From Echinococcus granulosus (lineage: Eukaryota; Platyhelminthes; Cestoda; Cyclophyllidea; Taeniidae), in contig NW_020170418.1 of assembly GCF_000524195.1 (NCBI RefSeq), positions 591,429 to 655,428 on the forward strand: 64,000 nucleotides of DNA, given 5' to 3'. Under the pieces are notes generated by a model, which worked only from the letters and a program-made list of their open reading frames with translations, was not told the origin of the DNA and did not search any database. The translations under genes and the position numbers were made by a program. Shown here piece after piece: positions 11,901-25,600 of this stretch (its first letter is position 1; the number at the start of each line of letters is the position of its first letter).

Positions 11901-14900
11901 AAACTCTGCTTCTGTAGTTGAGTTGAAAGCGCAATTCGCAAAGTCGTTCTTCTCTATTGATGAAGCAGTAAAACTCCTAGTCTTCGTCAAGTGAGTTTTA
12001 TGCTTTTTCAGTAATCATACGTTTTTGAAAACAATACTTACTGCGGTGGACTCTTTCGCTGACAACTTGCTTTAATGGCTAGATAGATATTCGTTTTCTA
12101 GATATTAGACCACTATTATTAAGGTTTATTCGTTTGTTTTTTTTGGTGGAGTACCTGATTGGTAATGCATTTTGATTCCTCTAGCCTTGATCTATTGCCT
12201 TGAAAAGTGTTTGAAATATGGTCTATGGTTTGGCTGATCTTGGCAGCGCCTGTAGTTATGTTAGCTCACTTTCCCTTATTCTCTCTGTTGCAGATCCTTT
12301 ACCTCCCTGACGCTGCACTTCGACGCGCTCTCGGTCAAGTTGAACCATGAGGCGCTTCAGGACCGACAGATTGCCTCGACTGGTGCCTCTACCACTACCC
12401 CCTCCTCCTCCAGCGTCTGTGAGTGGACCCATCCTTTTGACCTCACGCCCGAAGATCACCTTCGCCTCGTCGTTTTTACTCTCGACCCCACTACACTCGG
12501 TTCTGCTGTACAGGTAGGATGCAAAACCCTTTTTGGACGGAAAAGCTCCCTTCTTTGGTATCATACCTCTAATTTAAGTCATCAGTATTCACTGAGGTGT
12601 TCGAAAAATCAAAATTCCTATCGATATAACTAAGTATTGTGGTTCACTGTTATTTGGTTTCAGGGTGTTTATACGATCAGTTTATGGCCTTTAAATGTTT
12701 GCATGCAAATAGTTATTAAGGGAGGCAAACTAGTAGTTGGTCCAGTCATTAAAATGCAAGTACTTCTGGTATGAATTCAGTTTTACCGTTTACGAATTAC
12801 TGTCGTAACAAAAGTATTCTGGAGCAAACAAGGATGCAGTGTATTGCGGCCATCTTCTGAAAAGCATGGTGGGTTAATTTAGCTGATCTCAGCGCAGTTA
12901 TTTCGCCAAAAATTGCTTTTGTTCTATTTAAAGAAAATAATTATCATCTCTTGGGTTTAAATAATTAGCATTTATGTCCAACAAGCACTACAAACTTTGC
13001 TCCGTTTCCATTACCTTAGGGAGTAAATAATTTTAAAACGAATTGAAATGAAACATTATTATTTCGTTATAATTTTGGTAGTTCCCTTTTACTTAAAAAG
13101 TCCCACCTGCCTCTATTACTGCAGGAAAGATATTGCACTCGGTTCCCATATTCGCCATAAAATTCGTAAACAGCATTTTTTCGAACTTCAAAACTGATTA
13201 GCTGGTGACGGATCGTTAACATTTTCTTCCAAAATCTTTCCCTAGTTGGGAAGAAATATGGTCTCAACGAATGCAGCAACTATGTGAGGTGGCTCTTCTA
13301 CATTTTGATAGGTGGAGGCCATTCAGGCCACTATCCCATACACTGACAGTGGAAATCGACGTTACTGTCTCTGCTGGTTTCCTTCCGCGGGAGTCCCTTC
13401 GCCAATATCTGCAGTAGTTTCCTGTAACTACATGAGCCGACTGGAGGAGGTTAAAAGGATCTTTACATCTGCCGAAGATGTCAACACCACTTTCAAATCA
13501 AATCTCACACCTCAGTGGGAGTTATTTACCAACCAACTTTCGACCGAGTAGGTTGCGGTGAACTCACTTACCAGTTTCAGTTAGATGTACTTTATGTCCA
13601 CCATGATGCTGCGTTTTTTAGGATACTGCCGAAGTCGGCCAAGTTGGAGATGAGCCTTAGACATACCCCGCCGCTGCTGTGCAACGAGAAGTACGTCATC
13701 TTGTGCCAAGTGCTAAACACTGAATCAGCAGAATTGAACGATTTGATGTGAGTTTTGGGAGATTTCTTATTCTCCACGCCGCTGAAATGGGGGCAGCCGT
13801 CGAATATGAACTCACTTTATTTACCGTAGAGTGTCGGCTATGCTGGCTGGTGGTGGAGCGAATGATCCTTCTACGGAGTTTAGCCCCACCGCGCTAGAAG
13901 CGCCTAGACGTATGGGCAGTGTGGCAGTAGGTCAGTCTGCCGGCCGGGCCATTGCCTCCGCTTCCTCTACATCCGCCTTCAACTCCGTGGATGAGATCTT
14001 CTCTCAGGCTTTCCTCTCTTCCCACCTTTCACCCGGCGCCGACCTCGTCTGTCCCATTTTTGTGCATTGCCCCATTGTCGCCGGTGACCGGAGTCTGCGT
14101 GTTGACGCTCACTACACCATGCTGGCACAGCTTCCATCTGCTGGAGCGAGGGTCCTTTCGTGGAACAAGAACGGTTCTATCTGTGTTATTTCTGCAGAGA
14201 TGAAGGCAAAGAACGGGAATTCAACAGAGCTCACTCTGACACGGTGTATCCAATCGAAGCGTGTGCAGTTGTCGGTTACACCACCCTTCGAAATCGCCTC
14301 GCGTGTTCTTTCTCTTAAGGTCTGATTTTAATCAAGTTAGTCTACTTATGACATATTAAGTACTATCACTATCTGCTATTTTCAATTTGGATCAAATTAG
14401 CATGAACCGATTACAACCGTGATAGCTGGGAGGCCGTTCGTGCTCGAAGTGGTTCTCACAAATTGTTCGCCTTGGTCAATTGACATTGAAAAGTCTGTGC
14501 TGAACCTTGTGAGTAACCTTACCATTTCCCATTTTCTTGGTGCTGCCACAAAACGCATATATTCCCCTACAGAAATATTTTGCCGCGAGTTTATTCTATC
14601 AACTCCCATATTACTTCATTTGGTTGATTGTTTCCCAAACATTTACTACTATGATTGCTTTTTCCGCAATTTGGGGTTAATTTTTATTTAGAAGTCGAGA
14701 TGTATAACGGAACCCTCTAGGACCGTAATCTTATAACTTCTGCAAAACTCACGCCGCTCTGTTTTTCCTTTGATCTTATCAGCTATAATTATGCCTACGG
14801 CTCTATCCCGTTGCTATAATGACAGTCTCATCAGTCCAGTTTTGGACAGGCAATACACTTGTGCCGTGCCAATAAATGTTTTGGCAATAAAACATTTAAT

Positions 14901-17900
14901 TCAAATTTTCACAACGTTCCAGCACTAGTATCTACGGCAGTTAATTTTTGGTGTAACATATGCTCATACTTTAGTTTGTACTTTCACCTCTCAAGCGGAA
15001 CTATCTAGGCACTTAGTAAAGTATCTTTTCAACATTGTGTTTACAATAAGTAGTCAGGTATGCCAATTCACTCCTCTTTGTGTGGGGAAATTCATGCTCG
15101 ACTTTCCACGTAGTTACAATGATTAAGTGCTCCACTATGTCCATCGTGTGGTGTATTTGTTGAGCCTTTTGTACTGTTTGTAACCAATATCCTCCTTGTA
15201 ACTGGAGTGTTTTTGCACACCCATATTTCAGCAACCCCGATAACCACTGGTGGCTTTCCCCGATCCCCATTAATGCAGCAGTTTTATGCCATACTATATC
15301 ATGTTACTTTTGTGGGCATTAAGTCGTAAAATTAAATTTGCTGCGTAAGCAGTAATGTAAATGTTGCATGGACATCTCGTTTAATTAATTCATACCTTGG
15401 GAATCGTGAATGTACTTGGTTATGTTTTACACAGTTCGTTTAAAATGGGCTCAGGAACACGTCTGTTTGTACATTTTAAATTTTATGCGTTCACTGATAA
15501 CATTTTAAAATCAAGTAATATCAATTTTTTTATCTCCTTTTTGCTACGGTTCGACGATGGTCAGCTGTTTTGGCCCACTGATCTTCTAGATTCCAACTGA
15601 GGCGAAAAAAAACCTAAGTACTTAGTTCCGATATTTTCACCTCTATTGGTAAATTTCATATTTCATTAAAGGTACGAATACAAATTCTAAGCAGGATTTA
15701 AAATAAATGCAAATTTTGTGTTTATTCGCCAAAAATTCGTTGCTTCTATCCCAGTGGTGCAGGAAACACTTGGGCATTTATCTTGAAGATTTCCGCTTGT
15801 TAGCAGGATAGTGAAGCTAATGTTTTCGTATTAGTTACTCCACTTCAGATACAGCTGGTAAATAGGGAAGCGATTATCAGATATTTTGAGGAAGCATTTT
15901 ACACATTAGTGAATAAAAACCGATTGTTTGGTCAATCAGAACCCCTCTGTCTTATTACTTGTTTTTTCTTCGTATTGCTACCGACTTTGCGTGACATTTG
16001 CCTACAGAAGTGTCGTGCTTTTGGTGATTTTTCCCGTTCTCTATACTGAATCCAGTTTAATCTGCCTCGGTGTTACTGAAGCACAGATTTAGGGTTATAA
16101 TAGCGTCCTGCGCTTATAATGTATGCACATTTTCGATATTTTTAGGTAGAGAAAACTATCATTTGGATTCATCGTATACTATTGCTATTCTAATTTATGC
16201 TTGTAACATTTCCTAGTATCTTGCTCTGTATCAAAACCACGGTTTCCTTCATTAGTAGCACATCACACCGATTCGTTAGCATGAATTCGTTTCGATAATT
16301 CAACACGCGAACAGAGGTGAAGTGAATTGGGCCATACTATTGTCCCTCTCTCAGTGTTTGTCGGTTTGACCCACACCCGCCCGCACCCCTCCCCTTTTGC
16401 CTTGCTCTCTCCCTGTTTTGCTGATTTCTGGGCCACACTGGTTTCGCCAACATATTTTGCACTTTTAGTTGTCGCACTAGCTTTTGACTTTCCCTCCAAT
16501 CCATCCTCCCTCCCTCCCTCCCACGAAATATGCACTTTTGTATATTTTTTCGCTCAAAATATGGCATGTCACGGGCCACTGCTAGGCCTTGACTTTCTTG
16601 CTGATCATTTTCAAAGCAAGCCCAGTTAAAGTACTTCTTTTTTTTTCAGGGATCCGGCGTTCGTTTCAATGGGGCCTGCTATCCCCTTCCTGCACCCAGT
16701 AGGGCCTTTTATTTTTTTATCTTAAAACTCAGTTATGAGTTATCCCAAAGGACTTTACTATTAACAACCTTTATTCCAATTTTGGGGTTTTTAGAAGTAG
16801 TTCATAATAGTGTACTGGAAGTGGAGACAATTTTGTAAAAAAGCCTTACCTAATGTACTGCACGAGAAGTGACCTGTGTTGCATACAGCGATCAAAAGTG
16901 CTCTTTCACTCACTGCTCATACATTACCTCAACTTACCAGTAGTGTTATTTGGCACCACAATAAAGCTGTCAATTGATGGGTCTCTTTTTAGAAATACTC
17001 TGGTGATACTCTTTCAGATATTTGGAGTCTTAAGCATGCCCATTAGTAAGATAGCACATATGCAAGAAGTGGTAAGTGGATTTCCACCAATTTCCTGGAA
17101 TTTTACCTTTTCAGTAGGCTAGAAAGTACATCAATTGATATCCTGGTTTATGTATTTATCAATAAGTTTGTACGAATCGAACTTTCTTGTCGTTTAGTAT
17201 CCCTTGATCCGTATGAGAGCTTCTCCGAAGTCCAGGTTCTGGTGGCAGTGGACAATCAAATGAATGCAGAATTCCTCAAATTGGGCCAATACATTGTCAA
17301 CTGGAGACGGTATGTAAATCTTTCATCCAGAATTTCTCAATTAATATCGAGACAAAACCTTTATTCTACTGCCTAAGTAGAGGTCTACCCACCGGTCAAT
17401 GCCACGACCCCGACTACTAGCTAATCCATTTTATGGACACTATGATTTCATAGCCATCACACTGGCAACTATTCGGCATAATTCAGTCAATTGACGATTA
17501 AAATGCCAATATTGTGACAGTTGCATAATGCATCTAGATGCAGTGAAAAGTGATAAACTTGCGAGCCTTGTGTACAAGTGTCAGACATATACTTCATTTC
17601 GCTAGTTCGACGTGTGCGAATCCTTGAAAAGGCAAGTGAATGCGTTTTTTTAGGTCAAAGCTATAGACTAAACCGATTTTAGCGAACACCCGCTCGAATG
17701 CAGACCTCAAGTGAATAAATCCCCAGCTGTGCATAATAACCTTTAATCCGAGTTAATGATAGTCCGTACATTCACAAAACTCGAAGTTGAGGCCTAGATA
17801 GTCATTCTGTCTAATGACATTTCGTGGTTTGTATCTTCAGGCGCCGGCCTCAAGTTAATCAGGACCCGAGTTTCCCCAAGTCCTCGATCTCGAGCTCTAC

Positions 17901-20453
17901 ATTCAACCTCCCCACCTGTGGTCTGATGACCCTGCCGTACAGCGTTGAGCTTAGCCTCCCGCCCTTTGGTCTTCTCCACTCGCCCCTCACTATGTCCTAC
18001 ACACTGAAGAACAAGACTACCCTTCTCCAGGTAATTGCCTCCTCACTTGTTACTCTCTACTGATCTCTACGCAGCAACTATTCAACTGAACCCACTGTTC
18101 GGTTGCATTCGCTAAAGTTTTCCTCACCTTCTTTTTCAGCATAGTCTACATCCACCATGCTTCGCATTCTCCCTTGTAACAACAATTTTGGCAGCTGGAA
18201 TTAATGTTCATGCAGTAGTCTGGCATGTGAGCAGGACGAGTTTGGAACGCAATGCTCATTAAACTTTGTTTTCCGAAGCAGTAAGGGCGTTGTCAGTAGG
18301 TGCATTGTCACGGTGTTGAATCCACAAGTTATCTGTAACAAGTCAGCCTTGCCAGCCAAGTCAGTCTTTCTCGGGTTGCCCTTTGGAAATGGTGCAGTAT
18401 GTTTAAAAACACCTTTCTTTGGTGAATCGATTGGGTAGGGAGAAACTGCAGTTTCTGCCACGGCAACTGGAGAAAGCGAGTAACATTGCCGCCGTGGTGA
18501 CCATTTTCAAGTACTGAGTGCTCCTTTATCCTATTTATAGATAGTAAATGTCATGCTTCTGTTTTAAATTTATATGGAGTTATCCATGTGTAAATTCTAG
18601 GTAAATGCTCGGGAATGTAATATTCTCTCTGTCTGGTATAGGCCAGTGGAAAAGTGCTTTTTCGCTAATAATAACTTCTACGGCTATTTGCGTTTTAGTC
18701 CTGTACTGAATGAATGTCAGGTTGGTTTTTCTCGTGTGTAGGAACTCAACATTCTGTTGGAATCAACGGAAAGTTTTGCCTTTTGTGGTGTCCAACTAGC
18801 ATCCATCCGCTTGCTCCCGAGTTCTTCGAGGAAACTCGATTTCACTCTCCTTCCTCTCCGCCCTGGCTACGTCCAACTACCTCGGTAAGCTCTCAAACTG
18901 CCCATTGGTTACACTGAGTCTACAAGTGAGTATGGTGCTTTCGTAAATCAGTCATCCCATTTCCGGATTTATCGTCTCATTTATAAATTATGATAGTAGG
19001 CTTACATTATTTTATCATACGCAATATTCATGTGTTATTACCCGTTAGGTATTTTAATTTGCAGTTGTGTAATATTTCGTTTGCGATTGCAGGCTGAGAG
19101 ACGTACTTTTATCTAAGTCCACGTGTTTTTAATGCTGATATATGATTAGAAATGAAGTTCTCACCTTTGAATTATTACCAAATTCAAGCATATGAAAGAA
19201 TTGGCCCCTCCATAATGCACCAGTTTGGATGAATCACGTCGCAACGCCCTCGGGGTGCCACATTGCCTAAATAATAATTGTTTCATGCGCAAACGAAAAA
19301 ATCTAGCCTTGGAGCCTTGTTTTCTAGGTCAGCTGAACAATTACAATCTCTAGGCCACTCGTTTGCTTTGGGGACGATGGCTCATTTAAGTTCAGCTTTT
19401 TTTGCGTTTTTGAGGAAAGAATTTGGTGAAATAAAAGTACTTTCATTGCGATGAGCCACTTCCTGCTCTAGTATGCCGACGATTCACCTCATTCACACAT
19501 TACGTTATTTCGTATGCAGAAGAAGGCATTCTACATGATATTCCTCTGCTCTGTGTGAATCGTTCATAAATGACCTGCACACGAATCGTGTGTTATGTAG
19601 CTTTTTATTCTCCCAATTACTCCTTGTCACATTTTCTGTTGTGTTAAAGGGAATTGCGTTTTTACTACACACACACACACACAGATGATCTGTTTTTAAC
19701 AGTCGATTTGTGCCTAAAGCTCTAATGCACACAATATTGTGTAAACATGATATTTCCCTTCTGGTGACCTTGGCCTTAAAAACCATTTACACATCATTTC
19801 AAGACTGCGCTCTTCATTTTCATCGTCTTCTTTCTGTAGGCGTTGTGTAACTCGTAAATTAATTGTTCTCTGCTGCTACAGACTTATTAACAATGACATT
19901 AAAAATAATATTTATACGTGCGTGCAGTCGCCGTGGTTGATGATAGAGCGTCCTTGTTATTTTCTCCTTCCGTTTTTGCAGAAGGATCGTAATGCAAAGG
20001 AGAACGCCAATCCTAGTAATGTTAGAGTTGTGGCATTTCCGTCTTGATTTGGGCATCTCGGGGCTTCTAACGCTGTCCACGCACACACACACAGACCCTT
20101 GGTGCCGCATTCCCGCACTGGTTGCCTCGTTTTGTTTATGACCGGTTCATTAATTAATAGACATCACCGAAAATTGCATTGAGTGTCAATACAGGAGCCC
20201 TGGTTTCCAAGGTTTGTACTACATGCAAACAGTTTTGGCAAATAAACGTTTTACTTTTAGCTTCCAACTGTGGTCGGGCCCCAGGTTGGAAGTGGACGGG
20301 GCCGAAGCGGCTGAGACAGAGAACTCAGTGGACGCTGAGACTGAAGTGTCCCCAAAAAGGCACTTGCTGCGGCAGCTTCAATCCCACATCTTTATAATGG
20401 TAAGAAGTAAACCTAGCCGCCAGAACGTTGCAGGCATCTCGACTGGCGATTAA
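5940..20453 (+). CDS. TRAPPC11: Trafficking protein particle complex subunit 11 (TRAPPC11)
   Basis: TRAPPIII subunit acting in ER-to-Golgi and autophagic membrane traffic. Predicted exons: 5940-6140, 6196-6356, 6395-6580, 6660-6759, 6822-6895, 7178-7274, 7414-7544, 7815-8259, 8622-8700, 9152-9206, 9290-9370, 9456-9520, 11491-11543, 11727-11838, 11918-11990, 12294-12513, 12781-12868, 13415-13547, 13622-13747, 13830-14319, 14401-14508, 17018-17045 (tentative), 17198-17309, 17841-18030, 18742-18884, 20261-20453. Phases agree throughout, giving about 1247 aa (human 1133). Landmarks: CLIALTGLDV, YEWYLPKGLLK, ALVVVF-like VVVVFFDL, FKIAFFDELKQ, HEAWLSKQ, FFGQRAWR (foie gras region), EEFFLQAEYGNALE, TPPLLCNEKY, LTNCSPWSIDI, GQYIVNWRR, YTLKNKTTLLQ (gryzun region) and GYVQLPR. 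Exon 8 carries about 50 extra residues rich in Thr/Ser/Ala/Val before FFGQRAWR, and exon 20 a Ser/Ala-rich insert. Intron 2 is only 38 bp. Intron 12 holds an antisense ORF. Confidence 0.95.
10110..10950 (-). CDS. Unidentified nested antisense protein-coding exon
   Basis: A minus-strand frame ends with TGA at 10110 and stays open back to an in-frame stop near 10955, about 280 codons, inside TRAPPC11 intron 12. I do not recognise it. Visible features: a run of eight prolines in a Pro/Tyr-rich first half, a basic Arg/Lys/His cluster, a short hydrophobic segment with CLCC that could be palmitoylated (FLWLRDLFSCLCC), an acidic/Tyr patch (SEEYHY), then a charged helix-prone tail with leucine-rich ESLELELLEKSLKKRKR. 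Local GC is clearly higher than in surrounding intron DNA, as in the exons here. There is no ATG before the internal Met of MPFYDTFY, so either translation starts there or a 5' exon is spliced on, perhaps from the open frame at 11065-11253 or at the acceptor-like GTGCAG near 10867. The plus-strand frame at 9878-10579 overlaps it and looks like its shadow. Confidence 0.5.
16505..16522. repeat. (TCCC)n microsatellite
   Basis: Short pyrimidine tetranucleotide run in TRAPPC11 intron 21, in a CT-rich stretch. It is the complementary motif to the much longer (GGGA)n tract at 21861. Confidence 0.8.
19667..19683. repeat. (AC)n microsatellite
   Basis: Uninterrupted AC dinucleotide run of about 8 units in the last TRAPPC11 intron. 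Confidence 0.9.
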
Positions 20454-21860
20454 GTATTGCAAGATTATGTAACACCTAGTGATCGCATTTTATCCTAGGG
20501 AGCTGCTTCTTCCTCTTTCGTTTTTATCCACCTGGAGTTTAGCGTTTTTCAGCTGATCGCGAGTCGCGTTTGTAGTGAGCATTCCAATTAAAGTAATGCT
20601 ACTGTACTTGACCACTACGGTGAACTAATTGGTGTAGCACCACCTTCGGCTCCTCCTCAACATATAAGTAGGGCAACAGCAGATTTATTGATACACAAAC
20701 CAGCCTTTCTTACGCTGTTGCACACTCCTTGATTTGCTATACTTCAATTCATAGTATAAATCGTTTATGCACAGACGGTACAAGTAAATCACTCAGTTGT
20801 ACTAATAAACACCAGTGGTGTGGTCACTACACTTTTCTGATTCTAGCCGCATCTCGAGGAGACACTGACGACGACATAAACTACGGCGTTTCTTGTCCGA
20901 GAATCCTCCTTTCTTATTCCCTGGCTCTTTTTTCACTCAATTGAATAATACCTATTCGAACGTGTACCTATTTTCTGATCTCCCTTTTGTATCGGGACGT
21001 GGACCTTCCACATTGAAAGAGTTCCATCATGCTACCGCACACACTCAGATGTGCATGGATTCTGAGCAGTATGGAAATCACTCCATAAATGCCATTGTAT
21101 GCGTTCACATCGAGGTTCCTCCACACAGTACCCATCCACTTCAGTCACAAAGCTCGAATTGACTTATGTATTATCCTAAAAAAAACTGATTGATTTGGTT
21201 TGCAAGAGCACATTTGTAAAAGAATCTTTACCATTCCATGAAGAGCCCGAAATCTTAGTTAAGCTCGAGTAATAATTGCGGGAGTGTCAAATCATTGTCG
21301 GCAACACACAGGACGACACAGTGGTGGCAACAATGTACTTCGCCACGTCAATAGGAGTGTGGAAGTTCTCCCGCTGAAGGACGAAGACAATGTGCTACGA
21401 TAAATAAGTTAAGTGTATTTGAGAAAATAATAACGCCTTTCCTGTGTACTGTATTTACACCGCGAAAAAAAAAGAAATATAGAAGACTATGTATATAGTA
21501 GATAGGTATATGTACTGTTAATTTCCACTCTTGTTGGTGTTGGAGGGGGTTGCGGTGTTGTATTGTGTTGGCGGGTTCACAGTCGTACGTAATATCGAAG
21601 GTGGGTATAGTGTCCATGCTTGTGTGTGCGGATGTAATCAGATGGAGAGCTGAAAGGGGGTGACATACACACGCGTGCACCCCTCTGTACTATGTTGCGT
21701 TGAAAGTAGAAGTACCCATACATACCATAACCAAAATAACGGAGTTCAGGGAAGCAAAGAAAGGAAGAAAAAGGGAGGGCACGAGAGATGAAAGAGCGAA
21801 GTAGGTAGAGGGTATGACTGGAAGTAAAATGGCAAGATGGTCAAATGCAAGAGATGTGAT

Positions 21861-21921
21861 GGGGGAGGGAGGGAGGGAGGGAGGGAGGGAGGGAGGGAGG
21901 GAGGGAGGGAGGGAGGGAGGG
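21861..21921. repeat. (GGGA)n tetranucleotide tract
   Basis: About 15 consecutive GGGA/GGGAG units on the plus strand. Many closely spaced GGG runs make it a candidate G-quadruplex or purine-triplex tract. Its complement produces the Ser-Leu-Pro-Pro repeat frames on the minus strand, which are not genes. Confidence 0.95.
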
Positions 21922-22237
21922 TGGGATGAGAAAGAGGGGACATGAAAGAGTCTGTGTGACCTGAGCATGTTGGCCCACTCAGTGGCGCAAATTATCTGTG
22001 GGAAACAAAAAAAATAATGAATTTGGTATGTCTGTTTGCCTGTGGTAGCGTGAAAAGAATGGTGGTGGATAGAAGAGAGAGAGGGAGGAGGGGAAGGGAG
22101 AGGAGGAATGAAGCGGTCAAAATAAGGCGTTTCAATGGAGATCAGACCGATGTGAATGTATATGTGCGCAGGGAGATAATAAACACAACGCTCATCACTG
22201 AAATGAGGGAGTGGTCGGTAGGTGCATGAAGCAATAC

Positions 22238-22255
22238 ATATATATATATATATAT
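22238..22255. repeat. (AT)n microsatellite
   Basis: Uninterrupted AT dinucleotide run in the convergent intergenic region. Confidence 0.9.
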
Positions 22256-22693
22256 GGGTAGGGGGGCGTGTGCTCTTTGGGGTGAAAATAGTTTGCAGGG
22301 AACTCTATTCTGTGCATGTTAATGGAAGGGTGAGGCCAGACACAATATATGACCCTAGAGAGGATGGAAGGCACTCATGGTTAAGTGTTTGCAATTGTGA
22401 AAGATTGGAGGACTAGTGGGAGAGGAGATTATGCAAACGCTGCCGGTTGGAGCCTTTTCGTTTCAGTGATTTTGGCATTCGACCTTTAAAGGGAGGAAAA
22501 AGTAGAAGTTATGCACACAAATGCTGCTAATCGTAATCACTTAGATGGATACTCTTCAACCTCACTGATTGCATTCTCTAGGATAAAAAAAACCAACCAA
22601 TCCGCAGCGTAACCTAATGTGATTAACAGTAGAGAAATTAGTGATAGAGAGATGACATCCGCGTCGTACGGCGCAGAGGGAAGTATGACTCAC

Positions 22694-25600
22694 TTGCATG
22701 GGATCCCCGCAGTCGGCGCCGCCGGCAGAGGCCATTTGCATAATGGAGAGGTCGAATTTGGGGGCACCGCCACTGTTGCTGTTGTTGGTGTTTGTCGAGT
22801 CATAGAAGCCGTCAGTGGTGCCCTCAGCAGCGTGGGCGACACCTCCCACCACCATATGACCACCATTGGCACCACCACCACCGCCACCGCTGGCCATTTC
22901 TCCACCTCCACCGCTGCCATAGCAGACCTCCTCGCCCTCTTCCAGTTTGCAAACTGGAGCTGAAGGCAAAGGAAGCCAAATAACTCTCATGAAGACCTTA
23001 ATTCATAAAAATACCGAGTGTCGAACTACGACGCGACACAAACAAGGCCTGCCGAAGCCTGGGATTTAGAGAGGCTATTCCACCATTTATTGAGTATAGG
23101 CTTGATTCTACTTAACAACAAATGAAAACATTGATCCAACTTCTCAGCAAGGATCCACTCACATTTCCACTCAGTGATCCTACAAATGACTGAGGCATTT
23201 AAGCGCTGACGTTTCGTGGAAAGTGATAAAAAAGGAATTTATACCGAGTCCAAAAATAGAACGATTGGTATTAAGAAAGACTAAATACCTACCCCCCATG
23301 AAGATTGCATTAGGCAAGTAGGGACTGGCAACAGCGCCAGCAGTAGTGGTAGGAGGCCTTCCCACGAAGGTGACCTGCATGTTCGACATTAGAGGCATCT
23401 CGGAGGACTCCATTTTGCTCTCCTGTGGATTCTCCCCACTGTTGTTGTTCATTGCGGCGACGGCAGCGGCTCGAGCCAGGTTGGTAGTCATGGCCGTGCG
23501 CCAAGCCTCGAGAACAGCCTCGTAGGCAGCGCTTTCGGGAGCTCGTCCGCCCTCCTCCAGCAGGCTTGAGGCGCCCTGGCCTCCTCCACCCAACGGCTTT
23601 CCCGTAGACATCTCCACTTCCTTTATGGCGCTCTCCAGCGACTTGTAAAAAAAGGGACATTAAAAAGGGTATTAGATGTATGATTGGACAAGGAATCCGT
23701 GAAATCGATTTTAATGATAAAAATGCGGCCGAAGTGCTCGCAACTATCAGAAAAATTTCCACACAAACTAAATTGAAAGTAATATTGAGGTGATGCGTAA
23801 ACATTTAAAAATCTGGAATGGACCTTAAGTCATCTATAGAAATTAACGACGTGGTTTTTTGCAGCAATCGCAATCACATTAGATGTCACAGTTCCAAAAA
23901 TGTCAAGCATTGAGCCATTGAAAGTGGTACAGCGCTACCAAATTGGGAGGAAGAATAACACGAAACACTACGAGCGAGGGCAGTAAACGGCCATGAACCC
24001 GGTCGCAAAGCTACCTGAATGTGATTGAGCAAGAGGGGAATGAGTTGTCGAGCGATAGCAGTCTCTTGGCGAAGACTGGCCGTGTGTGCGACAGCTTGTC
24101 GCAGTTCGAGAATGTAGTTGACTGACAATCGAAGAACGGTTCCCTTGTTTCTTCGGCCGTCTCTTTAAAAAGAAAAAGAAATCTATTCAGTTATATTGTG
24201 ACACTTGCAAATTCCAAATTCAATAGCAGCTGAAACGCCATTTCTGGATTGTTAGAAGCCAAGCGTAGCTACTGATACATCACACAGAACACAGTTTTAT
24301 GCTAAATTTGGTCATAAGTACAAAAAATTAGCGCAATAGTAAATTTGTTTCAACGAAAAAACAACAACGCACAAAAGTGCACGGGACAAAAGGGCACGGA
24401 GTGGTCAAGTGCAATCGGAAAGTAATAGCACAATTATCAGATAGTGGCCTCCGCCCACTCCATGCCAATCGAACGGAGCGTACAAGCAATTTTCCAATAA
24501 TAAAATCTACTTTAAAATGTTTGGAATTACTGGCCTCATAATAGCCCGGCATGGATTTCAGATGGGAAAAAATGCGTTGACCGGAATTTGCACACCCTCG
24601 ACAGCCAGGTGCGTGCCGTAAAAAGGGCGCATCACTACACAACAGAGGATAAATCAGTCTGAATCCGGATGCATCCCAATGGTAGTTGATTTCGTTTGTA
24701 AGGCTTCAAGCATAAACAAAAAATGATAGTCGAAAGTAGTGCCATGTGAAAATTAAACCTTCATCGGTATTCCTAGAAGGAATAAAAAATGAAACAATTG
24801 ACGGGCACAGTAGGTCGAGTGGCTAAAGTATGCATTTGAAAGTGCTTTCCTCGCATGAATGGCCCCCCAATGTGAGTAAAACAAACATAACATTGGGAAC
24901 CACGAATATTCGCACACACACAGGACGCATTTAAGACGGAACCAGAGCAATAGCAAACACCTCCTAGTGGGTCCACGCCTAAGGTATTGGGGACCACCAA
25001 ACTGAAACCCAGAGCCTGGATTCGATGAACGGATATATCACTCCTACTTCCTTCCTCACATAAAGGTACACAACAAGGTACAACCAACGGCACCCACACA
25101 CACGCATCTCTACGGATAAACCCTGTGAGTTAGAAGGAAAGCTGCTGTGCGGAGTTGGGAGGAGTGGCGGAACGCAGAGAAGTAGGATGATGGTTCCGAA
25201 TTCACTCCAAAGCACAGGATACGACGCAAATTGGTAGATGAATTCGCATTAGAGGAAAATTCCGCTTCCCCCTCGATTTGTATTTGCGTTCCTTAACTAA
25301 AAGTACACCGTTAATTAGGGCGCGACCTTCAATTTTCCGCAATGATAAATATAAGCCTAGCTTCCTATTAGTAAATACATTACAAATTTAACGATTCAAT
25401 TAGAGTGCAGCGTTAAAAAAACAAATGTTGAACAGGTCAAACTGTTACACTGAGCTTGTGGGGAGATTCGGGAAAATTAGTACGTTAATGGAACACCAAA
25501 ATTTAGCCTACTCAAAGCAGGAATACAAGCTAACACTACGTTGGCGAAGTGACACACGTTCAAATAAATTAGTTATAAATAAATTCCAATGCCTTTTTTA

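Larger units (their letters stand above)
20454..22693. other. Convergent 3' region TRAPPC11 / MITF-like gene
   Basis: TRAPPC11 stops at 20451-20453; ATTAAA near 20586 and AATAAA near 20804 are candidate poly(A) signals. The opposing bHLH gene ends somewhere in the right part. Purine-rich low-complexity DNA dominates 21740-22120, with a (GGGA)n tract and an (AT)n run. The last exons of the bHLH gene may lie here, but I found no convincing one. Confidence 0.5.

Noticed and set aside
13245..13434. Open frame in front of TRAPPC11 exon 18 (starting with a WEEIWSQ-like reading)
   Set aside because: It looks protein-like but cannot be joined in phase to exon 17 or 18; the acceptor at 13413-13414 gives the correct phase without it.
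21690..21968. Minus-strand Ser-Leu-Pro-Pro repeat protein
   Set aside because: It is the translation of the (TCCC)n complement of the GGGA microsatellite.
22619..22963. Plus-strand His/Thr-rich frames over the last bHLH exon
   Set aside because: Shadow of the glycine-rich minus-strand exon.
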